Origin: Qipengyuania spongiae | Lineage (GTDB): Bacteria; Pseudomonadota; Alphaproteobacteria; Sphingomonadales; Sphingomonadaceae | NCBI RefSeq assembly: GCF_026168555.1 | Contig: NZ_CP092471.1 | Coordinates: 320,501-384,500, forward strand | Length of the DNA: 64,000 bases | Direction: 5' to 3' | Shown here: positions 43,988 through 52,867 of the stretch, in pieces | Layout of the letters: the number at the start of each line of letters is the position of its first letter | Position numbering within the stretch: the stretch's first letter is position 1 | Program-made: the position numbers and the translations under genes | Notes under the pieces: generated by a model | What the model was told of the DNA's origin: nothing | Database searches by the model: none | What the model saw: only the letters and a program-made list of their open reading frames with translations

Positions 43988-44929
43988 ATGGCAAGACTTT
44001 CCAACCTCGCGATGGGTGCAGTCTTCGCAACTGCGCTTTCCGGCTGCACCACCGCCCTTGCCCCGCCAGCGGATACCGTGCGCCCGGTCACCACCGCCCT
44101 GTCCGATCCCGCGCCCGACGCGATGCGCTGGCTCTACGCCTCGGGAGAGGCTGCAGGCGTCTCGATCCAGACATGGCGGATGATCGGCGATTACGCCGGG
44201 AGAGTGGCCGCCTCCCCGCCCCCCGCCGCCTCGGTCCCGATGGGGCTGCCCGGCAGGGCGTCGGGAACGGGCACGGTCGGCTGCCGCCGTGCGGACGGGA
44301 GTGCCAAACCGCTCGCCATGGTCTTCGACGTGGATGAGACGGTGATCCTCAACGAGGGTTTCGAGTATCACCTCGCCACCGGCCACCCATACGACCGTGC
44401 CGAGTGGGAGGCATGGGAGCGCACCGGAGCCGATAGCGTCTCGCCCGTTCCCGGCGCGGTCACCGGCATCCGCCGCCTGCGCGACGCGGGCGTCACTCCG
44501 ATCTTCAACACCAATCGCCAGTACAGTCCGGAAGGCGCAGCTCAGGCGATCGCCACAGCGGGCCTCGGCGAGGTGGTCCACCGTGAGACGCTGTTCCTGC
44601 GCGGGGACGATGGCAGCACGTCGGGCGGCAAGGATGGGCGGCGCGCGCTGATTGCCGAGCGTTTCTGCGTCATCGGGCTTGCCGGCGACAATCTCGGCGA
44701 CTTCGCCGACATCTTCAACGCCGAGGGGCGGAGCGTTGGGGAGCGGCGCGATCTTTCGGCGCGCGGCGACTACGCCCGGCTATGGGGGAACGGCTGGTTC
44801 GCCCTGCCCAACCCCGTCTACGGCGATTCCATCAAGGGCACGATCGAGGAGGTCTTCCCCGCCGCACGGCGCTGGAGCCCCGCGATCGTTCCATCCGACG
44901 CCCCCGCAATCATGAACGAAGGCCAATGA
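43988..44929 (+). CDS. 5'-nucleotidase / acid phosphatase, lipoprotein e(P4) family
   Basis: 313 residues. Lipobox L-S-G-C (Cys 20). HAD motif I is F-D-V-D-E-T (113-118, nucleophile D114 and D116), motif II lies in F-N-T-N-R-Q, the downstream lysine is K277-like in D-G-R-R / K regions, and motif IV is A-G-D-N-L-G-D-F. The A-M-x-W-x-x-x-S-G-E pattern near residue 45 is typical of e(P4) proteins. It dephosphorylates nucleotides such as NMN or other phosphomonoesters outside the inner membrane. It starts 7 bases after the previous gene and ends one base before scoB, so it is in the same operon. Confidence 0.88.
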   Translation: MARLSNLAMGAVFATALSGCTTALAPPADTVRPVTTALSDPAPDAMRWLYASGEAAGVSIQTWRMIGDYAGRVAASPPPAASVPMGLPGRASGTGTVGCRRADGSAKPLAMVFDVDETVILNEGFEYHLATGHPYDRAEWEAWERTGADSVSPVPGAVTGIRRLRDAGVTPIFNTNRQYSPEGAAQAIATAGLGEVVHRETLFLRGDDGSTSGGKDGRRALIAERFCVIGLAGDNLGDFADIFNAEGRSVGERRDLSARGDYARLWGNGWFALPNPVYGDSIKGTIEEVFPAARRWSPAIVPSDAPAIMNEGQ

Positions 44930-44930
44930 C

Positions 44931-45605
44931 ATGACCGACAGCAACGCCGCCGCCGATGCCCCCGCCGGATGGGACCGCAACCAGATGGCCGCCCGGGCCG
45001 CCAGGGAGCTGGAAGACGGCTATTACGTCAATCTCGGCATCGGGATCCCCACGTTGGTCGCGAACCATATCCCCGAGGGGATGCACGTCACGCTCCAGAG
45101 CGAGAACGGGATGCTCGGCATCGGCCCTTTCCCCTATGAAGGCGAGGAGGACGCCGATCTCATCAATGCGGGCAAGCAAACGATCAGCGAGCTTGCCCAT
45201 TCGGCCTATTTCGACAGCGCGACAAGCTTCGGGATGATCCGCGGCGGGCATATCGACCTCACCGTGCTCGGCGCGATGGAAGTGGCGCAGAACGGCGACA
45301 TCGCGAACTGGATGATCCCGGGCAAGATGATCAAGGGGATGGGCGGCGCGATGGACCTCGTCGCCGGGGTCAAGAAGATCATCGTGGTGATGGATCACAC
45401 CGCCAAGGACGGCACGCCCAAATTCATCCCCGAATGCACGCTGCCGCTGACCGGCACGAATGTGGTGGACATGATCGTGACCAATCTTGCCGTGTTCCAG
45501 CGCCCTGACCACGACAGCCCGTTCCGCCTGATCGAACTGGCGCCGGGGGTGTCGGAGGAAGACATCGCCGCGCAGACCACGGCCGAATACGAAGTGGCGC
45601 TGTAA
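44931..45605 (+). CDS. scoB: 3-oxoacid CoA-transferase subunit B
   Basis: 224 residues. The catalytic glutamate is Glu58 in S-E-N-G-M-L-G-I-G (57-65), the conserved site that forms the CoA thioester. It also has [12 protein letters not shown] at 30-41. It pairs with ScoA. The start lies one base after the stop of the phosphatase gene, so expression is coupled to it, and the four genes form one transcription unit. A hairpin terminator follows. Confidence 0.95.
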   Translation: MTDSNAAADAPAGWDRNQMAARAARELEDGYYVNLGIGIPTLVANHIPEGMHVTLQSENGMLGIGPFPYEGEEDADLINAGKQTISELAHSAYFDSATSFGMIRGGHIDLTVLGAMEVAQNGDIANWMIPGKMIKGMGGAMDLVAGVKKIIVVMDHTAKDGTPKFIPECTLPLTGTNVVDMIVTNLAVFQRPDHDSPFRLIELAPGVSEEDIAAQTTAEYEVAL

Positions 45606-45617
45606 GGCAAGGCCGCG

Positions 45618-45647
45618 CCCCGCACCTCGCATTGGCGAGGCGCGGGG
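45618..45647. terminator. Hairpin between scoB and convergent metK
   Basis: CCCCGC-A-CCTCGC pairs with GCGAGG-C-GCGGGG (one mismatch) around ATTG. No T-run on either side, so termination efficiency is uncertain. Confidence 0.5.
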
Positions 45648-45656
45648 AGTGCGGAA

Positions 45657-46883
45657 TCAAGCGAGCGCGGCTTTCAGCGCGTCGACCAGATCGGTGCGCT
45701 CCCACGGGAAATGGTCCCCGTCGACATCGCGGCCGAAATGTCCGTAGGCAGCGGTGCTGCGATAGATCGGCTTGTTGAGGTCGAGCCGGGTGCGGATGCC
45801 GCGCGGGGTCAGGCCGCCCAGTTCCTTCACCGACTTGATTGCCTCTTCCAGCTTGGCATCGTCGACCGTCCCGGTACCGTGGGTGTCGACATAGAGCGAC
45901 AGCGGCTCGGAGACGCCGATCGCGTAGGACAGCTGGATCGTGCAGCGCCTGGCGAGGCCGGCGGCGACCACATTCTTGGCGAGATAGCGGGTGATGTAGG
46001 CAGCCGAGCGATCGACCTTGGTCGGATCCTTGCCGCTGAACGCGCCGCCGCCATGGGGCGCCGCGCCGCCATAGGTGTCGACGATGATCTTGCGGCCCGT
46101 AAGGCCCGCATCGCCGTCCGGCCCGCCGATCTCGAAGGCGCCGGTCGGGTTGATGTGCCAGACGGTGTTCTCGTTCAGCCAGCCGTCGGGCAGAATATCG
46201 GCCACGGCCTTTTTGACATAGGCCTTGAGCTCGGCTTCCTTCTCGCCCTCGTGATAGCCTTTGGCGTGCTGGGTCGAGACCACCACCGCAGTGCACTCGA
46301 CCGGCTTGCCGTTCTCGTAGCGCAGGGTGACCTGGCTCTTGCTGTCGGGCTCGAGGAAGGGCGCGGTGCCGTTCTTGCGATCCTGCGCCAGCCGGTGGAG
46401 AATCTTGTGGCTGTAATCAAGCGGCGCGGGCATCAGGTCGGGCGTCTCGTCGCAGGCGAAGCCGAACATGATGCCCTGGTCGCCGGCACCTTCGTCCTTG
46501 TTGCCGCTGGCATCGACCCCTTGCGCGATTTCGCTCGACTGGCCGTGAAGGTGGTTCTCGAAGGTCAGCGTCTTCCAGTGGAAGCCGTCCTGCTCGTAGC
46601 CGATGTCCTTGACGACCTTGCGCACGGTCTCCTCGATCTCGTCACGCGCACCGGGTGCCCAACCACCATTCTCAGCGTATTTCTCGGCATCGAACATCGG
46701 CGCACAGCGGATTTCGCCCGCGAGCACCACGCGCTGGGTGGTCGTCATGGTCTCGCAGGCGACCCGCGCCTCGGAATCCTTCGACAGCATCAGATCGACG
46801 ACTGCGTCCGAGATCTGATCGGAAACCTTGTCGGGGTGACCTTCGGACACGCTTTCGGAGGTGAAGAGGTAGTCGCTGCGCAT
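45657..46883 (-). CDS. metK: S-adenosylmethionine synthase
   Basis: 408 residues, slightly longer than E. coli MetK (384). It opens with [14 protein letters not shown], includes [10 protein letters not shown] (ATP-binding motif) and [16 protein letters not shown], the P-loop-like signature. It makes SAM from methionine and ATP. It is last in the hisS-prfA-prmC-DUF4167-lnt-metK cluster. The 43-base gap after lnt contains a 16-base AT-rich palindrome that may be an operator. Confidence 0.97.
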   Translation of the reverse strand: MRSDYLFTSESVSEGHPDKVSDQISDAVVDLMLSKDSEARVACETMTTTQRVVLAGEIRCAPMFDAEKYAENGGWAPGARDEIEETVRKVVKDIGYEQDGFHWKTLTFENHLHGQSSEIAQGVDASGNKDEGAGDQGIMFGFACDETPDLMPAPLDYSHKILHRLAQDRKNGTAPFLEPDSKSQVTLRYENGKPVECTAVVVSTQHAKGYHEGEKEAELKAYVKKAVADILPDGWLNENTVWHINPTGAFEIGGPDGDAGLTGRKIIVDTYGGAAPHGGGAFSGKDPTKVDRSAAYITRYLAKNVVAAGLARRCTIQLSYAIGVSEPLSLYVDTHGTGTVDDAKLEEAIKSVKELGGLTPRGIRTRLDLNKPIYRSTAAYGHFGRDVDGDHFPWERTDLVDALKAALA

Positions 46884-46896
46884 GATGGATTTTCCG

Positions 46897-46916
46897 ATAT
46901 AAAGAAGTCTTTATGT
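46897..46916. promoter_or_regulatory. Candidate operator palindrome before metK
   Basis: ATAAAGA-AG-TCTTTAT (46899-46914) has perfect 7-base arms and a 2-base centre, with an outer A/T pair. It is strikingly AT-rich inside a GC-rich genome and ends 16 bases from the metK ATG. It could be the site of a methionine-cycle regulator such as ArsR-family SahR; that assignment is inferred. Confidence 0.5.
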
Positions 46917-46926
46917 CCTTACGCGC

Positions 46927-48525
46927 CTAGCCCTTCGAAAAGCGTCTGGCAACCAGCCATGCAGCGAGCAGCAGCGCGCCCCAGATCAAGGTGAGCCAGT
47001 GGCCGAGGCGGGCGAACCAGGTCGGCGAAGCGGCGGGCGGCACGATGCCATCGATCCGCTCCGCGCGGTGCATGCCGATATGCGAGCGGACCACGCCGCG
47101 CGTGTCGATCACCGCGCTGATCCCGGTGGTCGTGGCGCGGAGAACGGGCAGGCCTTCCTCCATCGCCCGCATCCGCGCCTGAGTGAGATGCTGCGGCGGC
47201 CCAAACGCGCCGAACCAGCCATCATTGGACGGATTGAAGATGTAGTCCGGGCGATCGGCGCGGTCGGCGACCTCGCCCGAGAACACGATCTCGTAACAGA
47301 TCTGGACGCCCGCCCTGCCCCATTCGCCAAGGTCGAGTGTGCGCGGACCGGGGCCGGGGATGAAGTCGATCGAACCGGCGACAAGGCGGTTAAGCCCTAA
47401 GGGCTCGAGCAGCGCGCGCATCGGCAGATATTCGCCATAGGGCACGAGGTGCGCCTTGGCGTAGCTCAACCCCAGCGCGCCGTCGGGATAGATCGCGGAG
47501 ACCGAATTGTAGGCTCCGGTGGCCCTGGGGTAACCGTCCTTGTTCTCTATCTCGAGGTGGACGACACCGGTCAGCAGCAGGCTGTCCTCGCCGATGACCC
47601 GGCCGATGCGCGACCGGGCGAGCGCAGGATCGCCGCCCGCCGTCATCCGCGTATAGTAGCGCTGGGGATAGCCCGGCTCGAGATAGTCGGGCACCGCGCT
47701 TTCCGGCCAGAGGACCAGGCGCGGTTCGCCCTCCGTGTCGCGCCGCGGCACGCTGAGGCTGGCGATGGTGAGGAACTGGTCCTCGAACTTGGAGGCGTCG
47801 TTGAGATCGTCCTGGCGCAGGTCGGGCTGGGCCAAGGTGAAGCGCAGCGTGCCCTGTTCGGGCGCGCCGGCGGGCCAGTACATCAACGCCGTCGCCACGG
47901 CCGCCAGACCGGCGAGCGGCAGCCAGCGGCGCGCGGTCACGGTCCAAAGCAAGAGAACCGCGAGCACCACGACCAGTCCGGACAGCGCGTAGGTCCCGAA
48001 GAAGGGCAGCAACCGCGCCGCGCCGGGCCGGTCGAACGGGCCGACCAGCATCATCGACAGCGGGCCCCAGGCGTAGCCGGTGAATAGCCAGCTCCGCACC
48101 CACTCCGTGGCGATCCAGCACGCGCCGAGGATCAGACCGAAAGCCGGAAGCCGCGCACCCCTGCTGTCCGGACGAGCGAGACCCCGCGCAATGGCGGCGG
48201 CAAAGCCGGGGAAAACGGCCAGATAGAGCGAGAGCAGCGGCACTGCCGCCCAGCCCAGCGCGGCGGGCATTTCCGCCTGATAGGTGAAGGCGGTCGCGAT
48301 CCAGTTGTTGGTGAAGGTGAAATGCGCGACGCCGAACAGCCAGCCGCGAAGGAACGCGCCGCGCCTCCCGCTGCTTGCCCGCACGAGCCAGGCGAATCCG
48401 CCGAGCCCGGCCAGCGCCACCGGCCATATGCCGAGCGGCTGGAAACCGCAGGCCGCGAGCAGCCCGCAGGCAAGTGCCGCGAGATGGGGATGCCGTTCCA
48501 GCAGGCGCGCGATCGTCTGCACCAT
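46927..48525 (-). CDS. lnt: Apolipoprotein N-acyltransferase
   Basis: 532 residues. An N-terminal set of about seven membrane helices is followed by a periplasmic nitrilase-like domain with the catalytic residues visible in order: Glu in W-P-E-S-A-V, Lys in Y-A-K-A-H-L-V-P-Y-G-E-Y and Cys in V-Q-I-C-Y-E-I. A last helix with a basic tail (R-R-F-S-K-G) ends the protein. It adds the third acyl chain to lipoproteins at the inner membrane; the many lipoproteins predicted in this window would be substrates. Located 31 bases after the DUF4167 gene and 43 before metK. Confidence 0.95.
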   Translation of the reverse strand: MVQTIARLLERHPHLAALACGLLAACGFQPLGIWPVALAGLGGFAWLVRASSGRRGAFLRGWLFGVAHFTFTNNWIATAFTYQAEMPAALGWAAVPLLSLYLAVFPGFAAAIARGLARPDSRGARLPAFGLILGACWIATEWVRSWLFTGYAWGPLSMMLVGPFDRPGAARLLPFFGTYALSGLVVVLAVLLLWTVTARRWLPLAGLAAVATALMYWPAGAPEQGTLRFTLAQPDLRQDDLNDASKFEDQFLTIASLSVPRRDTEGEPRLVLWPESAVPDYLEPGYPQRYYTRMTAGGDPALARSRIGRVIGEDSLLLTGVVHLEIENKDGYPRATGAYNSVSAIYPDGALGLSYAKAHLVPYGEYLPMRALLEPLGLNRLVAGSIDFIPGPGPRTLDLGEWGRAGVQICYEIVFSGEVADRADRPDYIFNPSNDGWFGAFGPPQHLTQARMRAMEEGLPVLRATTTGISAVIDTRGVVRSHIGMHRAERIDGIVPPAASPTWFARLGHWLTLIWGALLLAAWLVARRFSKG

Positions 48526-48556
48526 GCGCTCGCCCGATCGGCCCGTCAGCCCGGGG

Positions 48557-49303
48557 TCAGCTTACCGCGCTGAGCTTCGAGCCCGCATCGGGCTTGCGGC
48601 TGCGGACGGTCCGCTTCGCCTTGGGCTTGGCTTCCGCACCGTCCTCGTCGGAGAAGGACGGCGGCAGGGCCGCCGCGTCGATCCCGGCCGGGCCACTCTC
48701 GGCCGGAGCAGCATCGTCGGCCGTTTTGCGCCGGCGCACTGCCCGCTTCTTTGGAGCTTCTTCGGCTTCGGCCTTGTTCGGCCTTTCGTTCTGGCGATCG
48801 GGGCTGAACGGATTGTCGCCCGCTTCGTAATTCTCGCCCTCGTCGCGTTCCCGGCCCTCGCGCGGTGCACGGCGGGGCTTCTGGCGCGGCTTGACGCGGA
48901 CCTCGTCCTGCTGTTCGTCGTCGGAAGACTGGTCCTGCTGCCTGTCGTTCTGGCGATCGTCGCGGCGCGAGCGCGGCTTGCGAGCGCTCCGGCGATTGTC
49001 GTCGAAATCCTCGTCCTCGTCGTCGTCCTGATCGCGATCGTCGCGCCTGTTGCTGCCGCGGGCCTCGTCCTGACGGGCCTTGTTGTCGGCGATCACGCGG
49101 AAATAGTGGTCGGCGAACTGGAGGTAGTATTCGGCCTGCACCCGGTCGCCATTGTGTTGGGCGTCCTGAGCCAGCTTCTTGTATTTGTCGAGCAGTTGGG
49201 GCGCATTGCCGCGCGCGCGGCTGTCGATCCGGTTGCCCGAATTGCCACCGCCCTGGTTGCGACTGCCCCGGCCGCGACGCCGGTTGTTCCGATTGTTGTT
49301 CAA
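48557..49303 (-). CDS. DUF4167 protein
   Basis: 248 residues from a TTG start. N-terminal N-N-N-R-N-N-R-R-R-G-R-G is followed by the DUF4167 core: R-A-R-G-N-A-P-Q-L-L-D-K-Y-K-K-L-A and the A-E-Y-Y-L-Q-F-A-D-H-Y-F-R-V motif (about 60-73). The remaining 170 residues are highly charged and disordered, with alternating R/D/E/Q runs and a basic C-terminal patch. This layout suggests nucleic-acid binding, but the function is not known. The family is mostly alphaproteobacterial and commonly sits next to prmC/prfA, as here. No ATG fits; the TTG at 49303 directly precedes the conserved N-terminus. Confidence 0.88.
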   Translation of the reverse strand: MNNNRNNRRRGRGSRNQGGGNSGNRIDSRARGNAPQLLDKYKKLAQDAQHNGDRVQAEYYLQFADHYFRVIADNKARQDEARGSNRRDDRDQDDDEDEDFDDNRRSARKPRSRRDDRQNDRQQDQSSDDEQQDEVRVKPRQKPRRAPREGRERDEGENYEAGDNPFSPDRQNERPNKAEAEEAPKKRAVRRRKTADDAAPAESGPAGIDAAALPPSFSDEDGAEAKPKAKRTVRSRKPDAGSKLSAVS

Positions 49304-49531
49304 GGGAATTCCATCCTCGTTTGTCGCGCGTGGCCGCTTCCGGCCGGTCCGCGCATGACCCCTTGCCGCGCGGGATCGTCCCGTCGCGGGTGCCCCTTGC
49401 CCTCCCCGTGTTCCGGCGCGGAGCCGTGACAGGTCATGCAAATGTCGGAGCTGGACCACAAGGAGGGCGTCACGCCCTGTCCACGGGTCCTTTTCGGGGA
49501 GGTAGTGAGTCCGGCACGCTTTGCCAAGGGT

Positions 49532-50365
49532 TTATTCGTTCGCCGCACAAGCGAGGACGAGCGCGCGAGGGCGGCCGGCAAGGTCGCGTTCGAGCCGCGC
49601 CGCAAAGCCCGCAGCCCGCGCGAGATCGCCGACCGCCCCGGCCTGCCGGTGGCCGATCTCGAAGACCGCGACGCCGTCGGGGGCGAGCAACGCCTCCAGC
49701 TGCGGCATCAGCACGCGGTAATCGTCGAGCCCGTCGGGTCCTGCGAACAGAGCCGAGGCCGGCTCGTGCTCTCGGACAGATGGGTCCAGTTCGGCATCGT
49801 CCTCGACATAGGGCGGGTTGCACAGGACGAGGTCGAACTGTCCCAGTCCATCGGCCCAATCGGCTTGCGTCCAGTCGCGCAGCCGCATCTCGACCCGCGC
49901 ATCGAGATCCAGAACGGTTGCGTTCTCGCGTGCCACCGCCAGCGCTGCCTCGCTTGCATCCACGCCGATCCCCTCGGCGCCGGTCTCCGCGAGTACGGTC
50001 AGCAGCAGGGCGCCAGTGCCGGTGCCGAGATCGAGCACGCGCGCCGGTGCGGGCTTCGCGGTCAGCGCTGCTTCGATCAGCACCTCGCTGTCGCCGCGCG
50101 GGATCAGCGTGGCGGGAGTGACGCGGAACCGGCGTCCGTAGAACTCGGCATGGCCCAGGATGTAGGCCATCGGCTCGTGCGCGATCCGGCGCGCTAGCAA
50201 TGCGGCGAAGCCCGCGGGCACCGGATCGCGCAGATGCCGCAGCAGCAGGTCGGACCGCGAGACGCCGAACGCGTGCGCCATCAGCAGCTCGGCATCGAGC
50301 CGCCCCCATTCGACCGCAAGCCTATCCGCCGACTCGCGCAGGGCATCGCCTACGGTCGCGTCCAC
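49532..50365 (-). CDS. prmC: Release factor glutamine methyltransferase PrmC
   Basis: 277 residues. N-terminal helical domain, then the methyltransferase fold with SAM motif D-L-G-T-G-T-G-A-L (about 117-125) and the diagnostic N-P-P-Y motif (C-N-P-P-Y-V, near residue 184). It methylates the glutamine of the GGQ loop of release factors. The gene is 5 bases downstream of prfA, whose product is its substrate. The C-terminal few residues read into the gap before the DUF4167 gene; that 228-base gap has no supported gene. Confidence 0.95.
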   Translation of the reverse strand: MDATVGDALRESADRLAVEWGRLDAELLMAHAFGVSRSDLLLRHLRDPVPAGFAALLARRIAHEPMAYILGHAEFYGRRFRVTPATLIPRGDSEVLIEAALTAKPAPARVLDLGTGTGALLLTVLAETGAEGIGVDASEAALAVARENATVLDLDARVEMRLRDWTQADWADGLGQFDLVLCNPPYVEDDAELDPSVREHEPASALFAGPDGLDDYRVLMPQLEALLAPDGVAVFEIGHRQAGAVGDLARAAGFAARLERDLAGRPRALVLACAANE

Positions 50366-50370
50366 GCGCC

Positions 50371-51438
50371 CTACTCCGCCAGCGCCGACAGCCGCTTGGC
50401 CTCGTCCTCGGCGATCAGCGCATCGATCAGTTCGCCGAGACCCGTACCCGCCACGATCTCGGGCAGCTTGTGCAGAGTGAGGCCGATGCGGTGATCGGTC
50501 ACGCGCCCTTGCGGGTAGTTGTATGTGCGGATGCGTTCGGAGCGGTCGCCCGAGCCGACCATGGCCTTGCGCGCCTCGGCCTCGGCCCCTTGCGTCGCCT
50601 CGCGCTGCGCCTCGTAGAGCCGGGCGCGCAGCACCTGCATCGCCTTTTCGCGGTTCTTGTGCTGGCTGCGCGCGTCCTGGCAGGTGACGACGGTGCCGGT
50701 GGGCAGGTGGGTGATGCGGATCGCGCTGTCGGTGGTGTTGACGTGCTGGCCGCCCGCTCCGCTCGCGCGGTAGGTGTCGATCTTGAGGTCGCCCGCATCG
50801 ATCTGGACATCCACCTCGTCGGGTTCGGGCAGCACGGCGACGGTCGCAGCGCTGGTGTGGATGCGCCCGCCGCTCTCGGTCTCGGGCACGCGCTGGACGC
50901 GGTGAACGCCGCTTTCGAACTTGAGCTTGGCGAAGACCCCGGTGCCCGCGACGTTGGCGACGATCTCCTTGAAGCCGCCGACATCGGACGCGCTCATGCT
51001 GACCGGTTCCACTGTCCAGCCGCGTTCGGCGGCGTAGCGTTCGTACATGCGATAGAGGTCGCCGGCGAACAGCGCCGCCTCGTCACCGCCCGTGCCCGCG
51101 CGGATCTCGAGCATGGCGGGCCTCGCATCGGCGCTGTCGCGCGGCAGCATGGCGATCGCGAGCTGGCGCTCGGCCTCGGGTAGGCGGTTGCGGATCGCGG
51201 CGAGCTCATCCTCCGCCATAGCCTTCATCTCGGGGTCGGCGAGCATGGCCTCGAGTTCAGGCAGCTCGGCCCGCATCGCCTTCACCTCGGCCGCGATCCG
51301 GGCGACCGGCTCAAGCTCGGCATAGTCGCGGCTCGCCGCCACGAAGGCCTCGCCCTCGAGCGTGCCGCTCGCCATCCGCGCCTCGAGTTCGGCGAAGCGA
51401 TGGGTCAGCTGGTCGAGGCGTTCGGCGGGGATGGTCAT
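50371..51438 (-). CDS. prfA: Peptide chain release factor 1
   Basis: 355 residues. It contains the G-G-Q catalytic loop in [16 protein letters not shown] (about 228-243) and belongs to the RF1 group, recognising UAA and UAG. The N-terminal coiled coil and the central anticodon-mimic domain are complete. Its ATG overlaps the hisS TGA (ATGA, 51435-51438), and it is followed closely by prmC. Many genes in this window end in TAG or TGA. Confidence 0.96.
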   Translation of the reverse strand: MTIPAERLDQLTHRFAELEARMASGTLEGEAFVAASRDYAELEPVARIAAEVKAMRAELPELEAMLADPEMKAMAEDELAAIRNRLPEAERQLAIAMLPRDSADARPAMLEIRAGTGGDEAALFAGDLYRMYERYAAERGWTVEPVSMSASDVGGFKEIVANVAGTGVFAKLKFESGVHRVQRVPETESGGRIHTSAATVAVLPEPDEVDVQIDAGDLKIDTYRASGAGGQHVNTTDSAIRITHLPTGTVVTCQDARSQHKNREKAMQVLRARLYEAQREATQGAEAEARKAMVGSGDRSERIRTYNYPQGRVTDHRIGLTLHKLPEIVAGTGLGELIDALIAEDEAKRLSALAE

Positions 51439-52787
51439 TTATTTTCAGAACGCAAGGATACTTGAGCGACGAAGATGCCGTTCTCCTCATCCCACTGTTC
51501 CTTTTCCGGTTGGAATAGGAAAAGCGGATTGAGCGCGTTCATAAGTTCCTCGAACACGGGCAGAACTGCAGTCCCGTAATTCGCAAAAACCTTGAAGCGA
51601 AGAAAAGACGAAGTCTCATTTCGACGCTCGAGATTTATCTGGTAGACAGAATGATGGCTCTTCTGAGCGCGCTGGAAACGCTTTTTGGCATTGCCACGAA
51701 AGTCGATATCGACCTTCTTTCCAACCAGCCTTAGGGCTTGAGCAACAGCGTGGGCGCGCCGGTCATCTGCATTACTCTCAGGAATCACCACTGCCCAAGA
51801 TGCATCCTCACGCCTCTCCCCCACCAACATCGCCAGCCGCTCGATTCCCGCCGCCCAGCCGACGGCCGGGGTCGCCGGACCGCCAAGGCTTTCGATCAGT
51901 CCGTCGTAACGCCCGCCGCCGAGGATGGTGCTCTGGCTGCCGAGCCGGCTCGCCGCCTCGCTCCCCTCGTCGGGGATGAATTCGAAGGCGGTGTGACGGT
52001 AGTAATCGAGGCCGCGAACCAAGCTTTCCGCGCGCACGAAATCGACGTCCGCAGCTTTCAAACCCGATTTTACATCGTCGAAGAACCGATTGGCCTCGTC
52101 GGACAGGAACTGGTCGATCTTCGGCGCGTCGGCGACGAAGCGCTGATCGCGCCGGTCCTTCGAATCGAGGATGCGCAGCGGGTTCTTCTCCAGCCGGTCC
52201 TGCGATTCCTCGCTGAGTTCGTCGCGCACGGCGCGGAAATGCTCGACCAGCGCGGCGCGCCAGGCTTCGCGACTGTCGCCATCGCCGAGCGTGTTGAGGT
52301 GGAGCGTGACGCCCGTAATTCCGAGTTCGCGCAAAAGCTGGTCCGCCATCGCCAGCAATTCGACATCGGCCTGCGGCTCGGCGGCGCCGATAATCTCGGC
52401 GTCGATCTGGTGGAACTGGCGGTAGCGGCCCTTCTGCGGGCGCTCGTAGCGGAACAGGGGGCCGTGTGTCGCCAGCTTGACCGGAGCGTGCTGCTGCCAG
52501 CCATTAGTGAGGAAGGCGCGCGCGATGCCGGCGGTGAATTCGGGGCGCAGCGTCAGCGATTCCCCGCCCCGGTCCTCGAAGGAATACATCTCCTTGGAGA
52601 CGATGTCGGTCGTCTCGCCGATCGAGCGGGCGAAGACCTCGGTCTTCTCGAACACCGGCATCTCCACCCGGCGGAAGCGGTAGAGGCGGCGCACGCGCTC
52701 GAAGGTCTCGACCACGAAGGCGAAGGCTTCGGCGTCGGGGCCGAAGATGTCCTGCGTGCCGCGGATGGCTTGCGGTGTCTTGCTCAT
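51435..52787 (-). CDS. hisS: Histidine--tRNA ligase with atypical C-terminus
   Basis: 450 residues from ATG 52787. Class II motifs are clear: G-T-Q-D-I-F-G near the start, motif 2 ([16 protein letters not shown]) and the histidine-binding V-R-G-L-D-Y-Y and G-G-G-R-Y-D-G. The anticodon domain starts normally ([17 protein letters not shown]), but the last 70 residues do not look like the usual ending. The coding DNA here falls to about 47% GC (114 of 240 bases, 51481-51720), against 41 of 60 at 52381-52440. The 3' end may therefore have been replaced by foreign DNA. The stop overlaps prfA by 4 bases. Confidence 0.93.
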   Translation of the reverse strand: MSKTPQAIRGTQDIFGPDAEAFAFVVETFERVRRLYRFRRVEMPVFEKTEVFARSIGETTDIVSKEMYSFEDRGGESLTLRPEFTAGIARAFLTNGWQQHAPVKLATHGPLFRYERPQKGRYRQFHQIDAEIIGAAEPQADVELLAMADQLLRELGITGVTLHLNTLGDGDSREAWRAALVEHFRAVRDELSEESQDRLEKNPLRILDSKDRRDQRFVADAPKIDQFLSDEANRFFDDVKSGLKAADVDFVRAESLVRGLDYYRHTAFEFIPDEGSEAASRLGSQSTILGGGRYDGLIESLGGPATPAVGWAAGIERLAMLVGERREDASWAVVIPESNADDRRAHAVAQALRLVGKKVDIDFRGNAKKRFQRAQKSHHSVYQINLERRNETSSFLRFKVFANYGTAVLPVFEELMNALNPLFLFQPEKEQWDEENGIFVAQVSLRSENK

Positions 52788-52867
52788 GCGCGGGCCTCTA
52801 GCGTGTCCTTGTCCGGCGGCAAAGTCGCTCGTCGAACTGGCGCTTGCCATACACGCCCGACCCCCGC

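Noticed and set aside
46884..46926. SAM-responsive riboswitch before metK
   Set aside because: The gap between lnt and metK is only 43 bases and is dominated by the palindrome; no aptamer-like pseudoknot could be drawn.
49304..49531. Possible small gene in the gap between prmC and the DUF4167 gene
   Set aside because: The minus-strand frame across it lacks a ribosome-binding site and any conserved feature. The C-M-T-C-H segment suggests a haem motif, but the rest of the frame does not support a cytochrome.
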